Source of the DNA: Silene latifolia | Taxonomy: Eukaryota > Streptophyta > Magnoliopsida > Caryophyllales > Caryophyllaceae | NCBI RefSeq assembly: GCF_048544455.1 | Contig: NC_133534.1 | Coordinates: 30,332,217-30,396,216 of the forward strand | Direction of reading: 5' to 3' | Length of the DNA: 64,000 nucleotides | Part shown: positions 46,054-58,200 of the stretch, in pieces | How the letters are laid out: every line of letters starts with the position of its first letter | How positions within the stretch are numbered: position 1 is the stretch's first letter | Program-made: the position numbers and the translations under genes | The notes under the pieces: model-generated | What the model saw: the letters and a program-made list of their open reading frames with translations, nothing else | Database searches by the model: none | Told to the model about the DNA's origin: nothing

Positions 46054-46630
46054 TCGAGCCTGAATTCAAAACATGAGCATGCGTTTCCTTGAATTGGGAT
46101 ATCCTTTGCAGCACGTCTTCTCTCACTTTGTTAAGGTCACTCAGGACCAGGATCGAGACAACTTCATCCTGGATGAGGTAAATAACGTCCCTCTCCCCTA
46201 GGGCGCAGTCAAAAGGTTTCCCACAGAAAAGCAACATGTGTATCATCATGTAAATCCCGCAGTCAAACCTCGAATAACCCGTACCTTGCCATTTATATTC
46301 TACATTGACAAAATTAAACCCGCCGACCTTTGAACCTTTGTCAATCCCTTTAGACTCCAGAAACTTGCCCATTAAATCATACTATAAAGGTATAAAAATA
46401 ATAGTCAATTTAAATACAACATTTACATTTCCAGAATACATATACACTAAAGGTAATTTATGAATACTGTTTATAGTTATTACCGCAATACGCGCAATTC
46501 CAAAATATGGAAGCTTTTCAAAATCATCATCGTAAGAACGGTTGTCCAGATACTCTATCTGCTCAGATGCAAATTTTATGCAAGCACTGCTGTAACGATC
46601 ATTATTGCCAGATAAAACCGGGATGAAGAC
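46043..46630 (-). pseudogene. Ulp1-like (C48) protease gene B, 3' exons only, unit 1
   Basis: Two exons with splice sites: 46630-46484 (VFIPVLSGNNDRYSSACIKF, then IEYLDNRSYDD) and about 46380-46043. The second contains the active-site Cys in SRFDCGIYMMIHM, followed by LIQDEVVSILVLSDLNKVRE. Asp of the triad fits LDN; the His position reads N/D, so activity is doubtful. Gene B's upstream exons are missing in this unit because the duplication boundary cuts it at about 46816; the full version is at 50203-52550. Its end overlaps the start of gene A by about 10 bp. Confidence 0.75.
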
Positions 46631-46659
46631 CTAGAGCATGTGAGAACAAAGCTATAACA

Positions 46660-46990
46660 TTTACATTTCACAATATTTCACATTTACACATTGCATATGA
46701 TCACATTTACACTTTCCATAATATCACATTTACACTATCTATATCATCACATTTACACTTTCTGTTTAATCACATTTACACTATCCATATCATCACATTT
46801 ACACTTTCTTTTTAACTTACACTTTGCATATGATCACATTTAAACTTTCCATAATATAACATTTACACTATCAATATCATCGCATTTACACTTTCCATAT
46901 AATCACATTTACACTTTCTATTTAATCTCATTTAAATTTCCATATAATCACTTGTTGTCATTTAAATTCACATTTACATTAGACATTTAC
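46660..46990. repeat. CATTTACACT repeat field spanning the duplication junction
   Basis: CACATTTACACTTTC words with 22-25 bp period. The join between unit 1 and unit 2 is at about 46817, within ACTTTCTTTTTAACTTACAC. Confidence 0.85.
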
Positions 46991-47100
46991 ATGTAATAAC
47001 ATTTACACTTATATTCTACATATACTTCAATACAAACACATTTACACTTACATTGTTTGTAACATTCACACTTACATGATAACCTTAACTGATGACCCAG

Positions 47101-47747
47101 GTACATGTAAAACAAGCTGCAGTTGTACAATGTTTGAAAGAACCGGCATCCTATGTCGCCATATAATATGGATTTTTTCAGAAAATGGGATGAAGACTAC
47201 ACCTGACGATTATGATGTAAAAAGATAGATGAAAGAGTATCTCCGATTAAGGATGTTCAATTGTAATGGTGAAGGGACAGACAACATGGAAATAATCGAT
47301 GGAGAACACATTGCAATGTCAATAATGTGGTCGGAGGTTCATCATACTGTAGGGCTCCTTCGAGGCAAAGGTGTGACTGATGTTGAAAGCTTCTCCGCTA
47401 TAATTAGGGGATTTAAGGATATGCTATCACCGTTAGGGGAAGTGTTGAATAAAAATCAACAAATGGAGAAAATTCTGCATTGTACGGCCAATGAGGTAGT
47501 GACGATATTCACACCTAAGAATTCAAAAAACAAGGGTAGCGGTAAAAGAATGTTATCAACCAAAACAAAAGCACTTGCCTTGGCTAGAAAACCAAAACGC
47601 AAGTGTAAGAATTGCAAGAGAATGATAAATCACGAGAAGAAGAACTGCCCTAACCCCTTTTTAGCACACACACCATTGTGCGAGGGGTCGTATGACCAAG
47701 AAGAAGATGAAGGAGAGGAGGAGGAAGAACTGGAATTAGAAGAATAA
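47101..47747 (+). pseudogene. Duplicated MULE transposase 3' exon
   Basis: Copy of 42941-43587, including the SWIM finger, the TAG (47226) and the 172-codon open stretch ending in the acidic tail. It has no 5' exons of its own. Differences are single bases, such as HEKKNC for HGKKNC in the CCHC-like motif. Confidence 0.88.
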
Positions 47748-48819
47748 TAGACGTCACAACAGTGATAATGTAGCTTTTGTATTTTGAATGTGTAACTTTA
47801 AACTTTGATGTGTTATCACTGGAACGAGGGTTTAGGAATTGGTCTCATGGCAGCGTTACTTTCAACTATTTTTGGTGTAATTTTGAGTAATAAAGTTACC
47901 CAGTCAAAGCATCAGAGTTACACTCTCATACGACCAAAATGTCTTTGTTTTATTGAATTTCCAAACATTGTGTTACATGAACTTATTTGAATTGACAATG
48001 TTATTTCAAGTAACATTTACACTTATGATTAAATAAAATCTAACTCTTCCTTACACATTCAATGAAACTTTCATGTGTTATGACACATTTACACATTCAG
48101 TGTGATAACATTTACACTTCCTATCTCATTACATTTACACTTTCCCATCTGACCACATTTAACTTTCAATGAAACTTTCATGTGTATGACACATTTACCC
48201 TTTCAGTATGATCTCATTTACACTTCCCATCTCATCACATTTACACTTTCCCATCTGACCACATTTAACTTTCAATGAAACTTTCATTTGTATGACACAT
48301 TTACACTTTCAGTGTGATAACATTTACAGTTCCCATTTAATCACATTTACACTTTCCCATCTGACCACATTTAACTTTCAATGGAACTTTTATGTGAATG
48401 ACACATTTACACTTTGAATATCGTCACATTTACACTTGAGATGTAATCACATCTAACCTTTCCTCACACATTCAATAACACTTTCATCTGTATGACACAT
48501 TCACACTTCCCAGTTAATCACATTTACACTTCCCATCTGACCACATTCACGCTTTCAATAACACTTTCATTTGAATGAAACTAAAAATCAATTTCAATTA
48601 ATTGTCAATTATCATAACAACTGACTCACATGTCCATAAAAGACCGATAACATTACAGACATTAGTTTCAACATTGCCAACCAAAATACGAATAGTTTGT
48701 TACAACCAAAAAAACGATAACATGTCCACAAATGGTTTACTTTTTCTCTAAAACATTCTTCACTTTGCGTTTCTTTTGTAACTTCCCCCATAATTCATCT
48801 TTTCCATCTATAAACTCAC

Positions 48820-50213
48820 TCACCTTCGCAATGAAAACGTCTCTGTTTTTTTTATGTCAGCTAGTACAAGGGTCACCACCAACTCGACTACCAAGTATCG
48901 TTGATTCCTCTTCTTCTCCAAGTGTAGATGCTCAAAAGGTTCACCCTCGTACATCAGCATATACATCATACAGAATATCCTAGATTCTGTTATATTAGGA
49001 AGGGGTATTTGTCGCCTGAAAGTGATTTGTCGATGCTTAAGGCTAGTAATGTGGTATCCCCTGTCGATGGTTCTGAAATCCAAATAATCGCTCATAACTG
49101 ATGCCTGCAATGAAAGCACGTAAAATTAAATAAACAATATATTGTTCATCCTATTCGAATGTGATTTATTGTTATCAGACTTACAACTAGATGAGTAACT
49201 TTGCACATTTCAGACTGGTCCCAATTGGGATGAGGTTGGTAGTCAAGGAGATCGACCGTCTGTGCTTTGAAATTTATACATATGCATGCAAACTGCCCAC
49301 CAATATGGACGGGTATGAAAAAAAATCAGCATTCAGGTTGAAAGTTTTATCACAGTCCTGGATGAAGGTATCCCAAATTAGGTACAACCGATCATTGATG
49401 GCATTAGAGTGTGAACCTGGTTCAGGTATATCCAACAGCTGCATGATACACTCCTGTTCAAAGAAGTGATTGAGACTACATAATAACCAGGAAATTAATG
49501 TATGACTTTTAGGCTTTGGGGGGCGTACCATATGACATAACCCAAAGAAGGCCATCCTTGGAAGTAAGTATTCAGCCGATCCACGTGGTTGAGCAACACA
49601 GCCCAGGACTCAATCACAACTGGCGACATTACAACCTTAGGAAGCATGGACATGATGTCTGACCGGCGTAGTGCAGCATGCCTGCTGAACCAAGATATTA
49701 ATTCGCTGTAGTGAAACCCACGTATATTAATCCATTAAAAATAAAAATTGATTAAAAATTCAATATCGTAATTAATTGAGCACATTTTAACAAATTGAGA
49801 GATACTAACGTATTTTCAAAGTTGTGGCCATCTAAGAAGCAATAGTCCACCGCATGCTTTCGATACGATCTAACACCCCTGACAACAAGAGTTTGATTCT
49901 TCCGTATTTTCAAAGTTTGATTCTTCCGTAAGAAAGTGGAGACAATAGGAGTCTGAGTACCAGCAGCCCCACAACCGAGTGAGCATCCCAAACCATCCCC
50001 TCCGCCTCGTGGGCGGCTCCTTACGGCTGATATGGGTTGGCTTCCTGAAGACTCCACGGCTGCAGGTATGACTGCAGGGCTCCCTTCCGCAAGTAAGACT
50101 ACAGGTATGACCACAGGGCTTGCTTCTTCACGGTTAGAGGGTGGGTTTGAGGTACGGGGCCGCTTACTGTAAATAATCTTCCTCATTATCCATATTCCAA
50201 TTCTATGCAGCAT
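48820..50213 (-). pseudogene. Ulp1-like protease gene A, unit 2 copy
   Basis: Copy of 44660-46053 with the same exon layout and the same A8 frame break. Small changes only (for example PPSNREEASP for PPPNREEAIP in the N-terminal exon). In this unit the reverse-strand frame at 49274-49555 extends further into the middle exon. Non-functional as read. Confidence 0.65.
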
Positions 50214-52550
50214 TCGAGCCTGAATTCAAAACATGAGCATACGTTTCCTTGAATTGGGATATCCTTTGCAGCACGTCTTCTCTCACTTTGTTAAGGTCAC
50301 TCAGGACCAGGATCGAGACAACTTCATCCTGGATGAGGTTAATAACGTCCCTCTCCCCTAGGGCGCAGTCAAAAGGTTTCCCACAGAAAAGAAACATGTG
50401 TATCATCATGTAAATCCCGCAGTCAAACCTCGAATAACCCGTACCTTGCCATTTAAATTCTACATTGACAAAATTAAACCCGCCGACCTTTGAACCTTTG
50501 TCAATCCCTTTAGACTCCAGAAACTTGCCCATTAAATCACACTATAAAGGTATAAAAATAATAGTCAATTTAAATACAACATTTACATTTCCAGAATACA
50601 TATACACTAAAGGTAATTTATGAATACTGTTTATAGTTATTACCGCAATACGCGCAATTCCAAAATATGGAAGCTTTTCAAAATCATCATCGTAAGAACG
50701 GTTGTCCAGATACTCTATCTGCTCAGATGCAAATTTTATGCAAGCACTGCTGTAACGATCATTATTGCCAGATAAAACCGGGATGAAGACCTAGAGCATG
50801 TGAGAACAAAGCTATAACATTTACATTTCACAATATTTCACATTTACACATTGCATATGATCACATTTACACTTTCCATAATATCACATTTACACTATCT
50901 ATATCATCACATTTACACTTTCTGTTTAATCACATTTACACTATCCATATCATCACATTTACACTTTCTATTTAATCACATTTACACTTTCCATATAATC
51001 ACATTGACACTCTCTATTTAATCACATTTACACTTTGAATATAATCACATTTACACTTACCATATTATAACATTTACACTATCCATATCATCACATTTAC
51101 ACTTTCCATATAATCACATTTACACTTTCTATTTAATCACATTTATACTTTCCATATGATCACATAACACTTTCTATTTAATCACATTTACACTTTCTAT
51201 TTAATCACATTTATACTTTCCATATGATCACATAACACCTTCTATTTAATCACATTTACACTTTCTATTTAATCACATTTACACTTTCTATATGATAACA
51301 TTTACACTTTCTATTTAATCACATTTACACTTTCCATATGTTAACATTTACACTTTTTATTTAATCACATTTACACTTTCCAATTTGACCATATCTACAA
51401 TTTCAATGACACTTCCAATTGAATGACACTTTTACATTTACACTTACCATATCAGAATCAAGTTGAAATGGAGACACACAGGGTTGAATCCAAGCATTCC
51501 ACCTAGACAAGATGTCATCTGTTTTGTCAAGAACTATTCCCTTCTTCTTGGCGTTCAAAATATCCAGGGCAGCACTCTGTTCAAAGAAAGGGAAGCGCTA
51601 TTAAAGTTACACACTTATGTTGCAATAAATGTGAAAACTATAAAAATGGAATTGATTGGGGATACGACACGTATGGTGTGACTAAGCCCGAAGAAACAAC
51701 GCGAGGATGTAACTGGTGCAGTTTGGTCATACATCATTTTATTGATTAGTAAGCACCAACAATAAATAACAAAAGACATAACTTCCTGTCCAGGTTCGAG
51801 GATTAACTAGTCTTCCCAGGACACGAAAAAAATTCGATAAATATTGCTAATTGTTCCCTACAAAAAAACCCTTTATTAGGCAAAAATGTATACAACGACT
51901 TATAGACTAGTTCAGAACGGTCCCAGTATTACTATGTTTAACATCAAAGTTAATGGACTCACCCTTTTAAAAAATATTCTGATATGTTAATGACGTAGTC
52001 CAGGACGTCTTTCCTCACACTAAAAACAGTGTTAATTAATTCTTATTGCGCTGCAGATCTGCCGTAATAAAGTCCAGCTCGGGCATGGGTACTCCACAAT
52101 TAATGGTACAACCAAGATTCTCAGGGACCACATCCATGCACTGCAGGTGCTCACTTGAATGAAATAAGGAGTGGTGGTCCAGGTTACCCCAGGGGACATA
52201 TATTTCACGACCACCCGTAGGAACGGCTGGTTCAGAAGGGCCTCCCGTATCACCCATTCCAAAATCCTCACCTCGAACTCCCCCCCCCGCCGCCAAATGC
52301 CTCATTTAGCTCTGCAGTAGAATAAAAGGTCAACTGATTCAGGCAACTTAATTTCAGAAGAGGGAGCTTCAACAAGCACCTTATCTGCTCCCTCTACAAC
52401 ATCCATAGCCACAACCTCATTCTGAAACAAGCCGGGACAAGCTGGTTGTGTAGGAGGACCTTGTTATTGCTCGTTGACCATGCCACAACCGATCTCTGAC
52501 CCTTTTGAACCTGCATCTATTTGTTCTGCGGTCGAAATAATTGTTGACTC
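50203..52550 (-). pseudogene. Ulp1-like (C48) protease gene B, near-complete copy
   Basis: Read leftward. N-terminal coding at 52550-52330 (TIISTAEQIDAGSKG, an in-frame TAA, then VVEGADKVLVEAPSSEIKL). Next 52305-52024 (PTGGREIYVPWGNLDHHSLF), about 51600-51445 (VLDKTDDILSRWNAWIQPCV), 50790-50644 (VFIPVLSGNNDRYSSACIKF) and about 50540-50203 with the active Cys in DCGIYMMIHM. Same order as in MULE-borne Ulp1-like genes: variable N-terminus, then C48 domain. The expected catalytic His is replaced. It starts at the boundary with Athila element 3, so its first codons may be cut off. Confidence 0.7.
50820..51440. repeat. CATTTACACT minisatellite inside Ulp1-like gene B
   Basis: Most regular version of the repeat: CACATTTACACTTTCTATT plus TAAT, about 23-24 bp per unit, roughly 25 units, within an intron of gene B. 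Variants alternate CTATTTAAT and CCATATAAT. Confidence 0.9.
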
Positions 52551-53941
52551 TGATGTGACTCATATTTGAGCATATTTTGTCCCTGAATTAGCCTCGTTCC
52601 TATGCTTTTTAGTGCATAATTAGGTCATTTACTACCTTTAGTTTCCCGTTTTGTATATTCTTTGAGGTTTTGATCCCTTGGTAGGAAAGGAGTGCAAACC
52701 TTGCATTTTCATGGCAAAATGAAGCTAATTGATCAAATTCAATGACCAAGCATCAAAGAGAAGACAATACTAGAAGGCCTATGTAGGAAATATAGTAGAT
52801 TGGGCAATGAGGAAAAAATCCTTGCCTCTCCAAAAAGATCCCCGAGGATTATTGAGGAAAGAAAAGAAGAGAAGTGTCTGACCTGTGATCCGAGCGTCTC
52901 CCTGCCCAGGACGAGCATCTTCCTGCTACAATCCGAGCGTCCCGATGCCAAGACGCTCGTCTTGAGGCCAAATGATCCGCGCGTCCCTCCCACAATCCGC
53001 TCGGATCCCCATGCAGAACCAACCGTCCCTGCTGCCTAGATGCCCGGGACGAGCATATTCCTTGGAGACTACCAAAACAGAGATGAGCATCTCCTTGGAG
53101 AGGAGCACTTCCTCAACTTTTCTTAAGGGTCTTAATAGTCATTTAAGCCCTTAGTAACCCTAATCTTTGTACCTAATCTCTAGTATAAATACCCCATTGT
53201 ACTACCTAGATTAGCATGTCATCTTAATCTTATCTTAATCAAGTCTTAATACACTCTTAATCATGTAATCAACTCTTAATTTAGCATTAATACAAATCTC
53301 ATTTCTTAATCTTTCCTTAATTTCTCTATTGTTCATCATTTATTTTGGGTAATTAGAAAATTATTTGGGTTTATTTGGAGGATTGACAACCTTCCATCAA
53401 TCATCAAGTACTTCAATTATTCTTTGCTTTGTTATTTGGAATCATCCTTATAGGTATAATTCTCTCTTAATTATTTTTAATTATTGTTAATCATCATCAT
53501 TTGTTCATCATGTTTTGCCTTGCTAGTATGATTGACAACCTTGTTAGCATGTTAAACTTGATAATGAGTGAGTAGTTACCTTGACTAAGGTTAATGGGGA
53601 ATTAGGGGAAACTAACATGGGGATTGATTCATGCTTAATCTAATATGTTTTCATAATTAATTTGCTTGCTTCTTGTGATTCCAACTTATGCACATGTTAT
53701 GTTTGATGAAATGCGAGCCTATGAATCCTTGCATTTTTTACCCATCACTTATCATTTCAATGAGACTTGTAAGACATAAACCAACTCGAGTCTCATTAGA
53801 CCATGCATATGGTAGGATAGGGAGGATTAAGTCGACTTGTAGGTATTGTACAATCTAATCGATTCGGCTCCGGGACCCAAACCTTCCTAGGGATTGTAAG
53901 ATATACACTAACTCGATCCCATCACAAAAATAATTGCTTGC
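52551..53941 (+). repeat. LTR of element 3, first part
   Basis: Homologous to 3910-5275, with the GACGCTCGTC-type cluster (52884-53060) and the TATA box TATAAATA near 53184. It ends with CTTGC, duplicated at 62680-62684 by the copia-2 insertion. 62685-62773 is the continuation. Confidence 0.88.
52884..53060. repeat. GACGCTCGTC-type word cluster, element 3 LTR
   Basis: GATCCGAGCGTCTC, CAATCCGAGCGTCC, AAGACGCTCGTC, CAATCCGCTCGGATCC and GGACGAGCAT words about 125-300 bp upstream of the LTR TATA box. Confidence 0.78.
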
Positions 53942-55204
53942 TGTTGGGAAATGTGTCCTCAACAATAGTGCGATCATATGATTTAAATATCATCATTAAA
54001 TCTCATTTTAAAGAATACAATTGGGAAGTAACATTGTTACTGTCAACTGGTCAACATATATCGGTAATGATTGGCTGACTAGAGTTTGACATTACTGTCG
54101 TGTGACGGTGGTGATCAGTTGACCCCCTAGGTCATACCTAAAGGGCAATACTCTTAATTGATTATTTAATTAATCGTATAACGTTGCGAGTTAATTAAAT
54201 TACTTGAAAATTGACGGACGATTTTGGAAGTAAAATTTACGTATCAAATTGAAATGTGATTAAATGAGATACGGTCTGAGTAATTAAATTGTATAATTAC
54301 TCGGATGAAATAAATTGTTTAATGTAACAATTAAATTTGAATGAATTGTTATAAATACAATCTGTTGTGATTTATAAATGGTAAAATATTTTGGCACAAG
54401 TAATTATGAAATTACTAAGTCGATTTTGTATGTGACGTATTTTTATTAATACGTTGATTTTTAATATGTTAAAAATACATAACAATTTTATGTTACATAT
54501 GACATGTGACATATTGACAATTGACAAAAATAATATGGACTCCATATTAGGTATAATGGCCGAAATAATGGAGGAGGATTAGGCTTAAATTATGTTGATA
54601 TTTTAATAAGAAACATAATGATGAAAAAGCTAATCTAGCCATGCAAGTCTACTCACCTTGTGAAGACCACTATGGGCATGCATTGGCTCCCTAAAAGGGC
54701 TCCTCTCCACCGATTTTAGAAGAGGTAATTAGAGAGTTTTCCTCTCTAATTATTCATTCATTCATTCACATTATTTTTGCTAGTATTAGAAAGATAATAT
54801 CCTCTCAACATTTGAGTGTAAAATTAGAGAGATAAAATACTCCAAAACTCTTCTCCTCTACCCGGTTTTAGGAGATTATATACCAACTATTTTGGTTCAA
54901 TTTTCACAAGATTAATATTATACTAGTACTTATAATATTAATTAGATTAAGAGAAAGCCTTGGGTATAAAGCTTAGGGAGAGATCTTATTCTTAGATCTT
55001 GTTCATCCATTGGAATAGCTCAAGAACAAGAAGAGAAAGGTGATCTCTCTTGTGCCCAATATAGCCGAAATATTGAATGTAAGGACATTATTTCTCTTCT
55101 TTTATATTATTGTTTGCATGCATAAGATCCGTTTTAATTTTATGACAAATTAATTAGACATATATGAGTATGTTAAATATGTATATGAATCTACATTTCC
55201 ATCA
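53942..55204 (+). repeat. 5' LTR of copia-2
   Basis: 1,263 bp, TGTTGGGAAATG to TTTCCATCA. Carries the GGCTGACTAG, ACATTACTGTCG and GATCAGTTGA variants shared with the 5' LTR of copia-1. Confidence 0.93.
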
Positions 55205-58200
55205 ATCGGTATCAGAGCCACGGTTGTTTGCATGCAAATTGGTTAAAAGTTTTTCCGAGTTATATGAATAACAAAATAAAACTTGTAAAATTTGTGTTAT
55301 TATGATATATCACGAAATAATTACATGCATGTTAATATTTCTGGTCCTAAAGTGTTTTAGGATTTTTTGGTTAATTTTTCGGATTTTTATTGTTCATATT
55401 TAATTATAATGACATTTAAATGTGATTTTATGAGTAAAAATGTCATTTTTGGTCGAAAATTAGCTATACTTCGAATTTTAAGTTGGTTTTTGGATATGTT
55501 GTTACATATATTATTTTGAGATAACCTGTAAATTTTCATAATTTTTGCACTTGTTATGCTCGAAAAATGATTTTTTCACTATTAAATTCGGATTTAAGAG
55601 AAAAATAGGTTAATATGAGTTAAATTTCGAATATGGTCATAGAAAATTAATATGTTGTCACATGCAATTTTACAAGATGTGTGTAAAATAATTGGCTATA
55701 AAGAAGTCTTTTAGCATGATTTATGAATTTTTGAAGAAAAATGGCATAAATAGTGACATTATTAGTTGAAAAATTAATAAAACATAATCTATGACTTAGG
55801 AAAAACGTCTAATGTTGCATTTTATTATATTTTTCCAGATCTAAAATGAAAAGTTAATGAAAATATTTTTTCCATGTTTTTATGATTATTTTATTAAATA
55901 TTGATAAACCGCAACATTGTTTTTCCGGAAATTTTTCGAAATTTTTAACCTAAGATTTTGAACATTATGAGTGTCATGGATTTTTTTTCCAGAATGTTCA
56001 TGAATTTAAATTTCAAATTTTGAATTTATTTGAAATTTTTGGATTTATTTGAAGTTTAATAGCTTATTCTTGTAATTTTTGTCCATTTATGAACAATTTT
56101 GTAAATAAAAGTTAATTATGGTCAAATTACTAGTGGAGACTATATTTTGAGTCCTAAGAGGTTAGGGTAATTAACTTATGCATAAATATGAGTTTGTGCA
56201 TTTTTGTGATTATAAAATGTTGAAATCACGCAAATCCGTAAAAACCGAGTAATATACGATATTGGCTAATTAAAAGGCGATTTAGCATAAAATTGAGCAT
56301 GTTCATACATAATATAATGCTGCATTTTCTTTATGATTGTCATAATTTTATCTTATGTAATTTTGAATTATGTAATTTTACTTAGTATGGCCTTAGATTT
56401 TAATTGGTATTTCCCGAAATGTATGGGAATATCGATTCGGTTGTAATTTTTATTGTGATCTCGTATCACCGTTTTGTAATTTAATAGATTTATTTTATTT
56501 TAGTTACAAATGTATAATAGGATTTATGTAATTTATTATGTAATTTTATTCATTCCGGAGTTCCTAAAGACGGATTTCTTCAAGAATGGCGATACATAAA
56601 GACGGTGTTACATCGAGATGCGTGCCACAACCGAAGTTCAAGGGACCAATGGAGTTGGTTTCCGAATTTGTAATAGTTAAAGAGTTTTTCTATTTTAGGA
56701 AGGCCATACTAGGATTTATTTATCTTTATGCTTGCATTTTATTTTATGTCACATGCATCGCTAAATCGCCATAACTAAACATGCATTGTCATTTTATCGA
56801 GTTTATCGACCGTGTCAATTAGAATTATCGTAGTTCACTGCTTTAGTTCACTTAAAACGTGATAGATAATAAATTGACATGACCTCTCGCTAAAACAATT
56901 AATTGAGACATAGCCTTACCAAATAGTAGAAACCATGAAAACCTATTTCGTAAGGGAGTGCGCTCGGCCACACCGGGGTACAAACCTTGTTACGTAGGGG
57001 AAGTGGGTGATGAATGTTAATCCACCGAATTCATGTTGATAAGGGATGTATCGGCCACACCGTGCCCAAGTTAATGTGGGTTTGGATCATGGACACATTT
57101 ATTCGAAATTTGGATTGAACTCAACAAAAGTATTTGATAAGGGATGTATCGGCCCCACCGTGCCCTTGTCGATGTGTTTTGGGCTAAAGATAATTGTTAA
57201 TGTAATATTATCGACCGAGAGTTCTAAAAGTAGAATCGATTAAACGTTAATCCACCGAGTTATATTGATGAAGGATGTATCGGCCCCACCGTGCCTAAAT
57301 CGATATGAATTTGGGTCTTGGAATCATTTATCATAGTTGGGTAGAGGTCACTATGTAAATGCTATACTTGTTTACCAAGTATTAATAAAACGATAAATGT
57401 TAAGTTTTCCACTATTCCGTTATTATATTGTTCTATTTCTTTACCGCAATTCATATACGATATCATTTTCGTTTTTGATTCAAATCTCCATTAAAACATC
57501 GTAACTAAAGACAAATATGAGTTTGCTTCTAAAACCTCAAATGAACCATTGCTAAGGATCTCTTGTAAAGAGTATAGATTAAAGTTATTCATTATCAAAC
57601 AGGTTTTTGATTCTTGACTAACACATCTACTTGCAATGGATTGTTTTTCCATGTACTTAAATGAATTAAGTACATCGAAGCGATAAAATTGTTTTGGTAA
57701 TTAGTTTTTTTCAAGAATTCGTAATTGACCAAAATAACGCAACCACTTCAATGAAAGTTTTTTAAGACTAAAACGAACAAATGAAGAGTAATCTTCATGA
57801 ATTCAATTTTGCTTCTCAAAGCAAAGACTCATTGAAATGAGTGGGAGCATTCTCTTAAACCGTTAAGATGAGGACGAGGTTCAAAAAGTAAGAATTATAA
57901 TGGAATTGATACAAGGTTATGATAAAAGTAAAGTTGTTGAAGAATAACGATACTAAACCTATCAATCCCGACCGATAAAGTTTCCATTGTCTTAAATGTT
58001 GGACACAAGAAAGGAAACTACCCCAAATTATTGAAGAATCAACAAGTTAGTTGTGGTACATCTAATGGGACCTTCTTCTTTAAAAATGTTTATTTGATTA
58101 AACATGAATTTTGCTAATACTACTTCGTCAATATTAGAAGCCAGTGGAGGTTTTCATCATTGTTTGATACATAGGATGATTAGAATATGACGACTAGCAA

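Larger units (their letters stand above)
42657..46816. repeat. Tandem duplication, unit 1 (4,160 bp)
   Basis: Every feature here recurs exactly 4,160 bp downstream at high identity (isolated substitutions only). Contains the transposase 3' exon, an intergenic repeat field, Ulp1-like gene A and the 3' exons of gene B. Both ends lie in CATTTACACT repeats, consistent with unequal exchange between those repeats. Confidence 0.95.
46817..50976. repeat. Tandem duplication, unit 2 (4,160 bp)
   Basis: Collinear with 42657-46816 at a constant 4,160 offset and with few substitutions (for example 48021-48980 versus 43861-44820). It keeps the same damaged SWIM-exon TAG, so duplication followed that mutation. 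Confidence 0.95.
30680..52550 (+). mobile_element. MULE with FAR1-type transposase and Ulp1-like genes (decayed, interrupted, partly duplicated)
   Basis: Left end GGAGTTCTTATGAGTCC after (TA)n(GA)n. Contains a FAR1/MULE/SWIM transposase on the plus strand (32169-43587) and two Ulp1-like genes on the minus strand converging on it. Copia-1 is nested in the transposase, a 4,160-bp tandem duplication covers its 3' half, and the right side is interrupted by Athila element 3 at 52551. Non-coding parts are filled with CATTTACACT repeats. The organisation matches Ulp1-carrying MULEs (Kaonashi/VANDAL-like). The right TIR is not visible. Confidence 0.75.

Noticed and set aside
50820-51440. CRISPR-like regular array of about 24-bp units
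   Set aside because: Units are contiguous minisatellite repeats without unique spacers, in a plant transposon intron.
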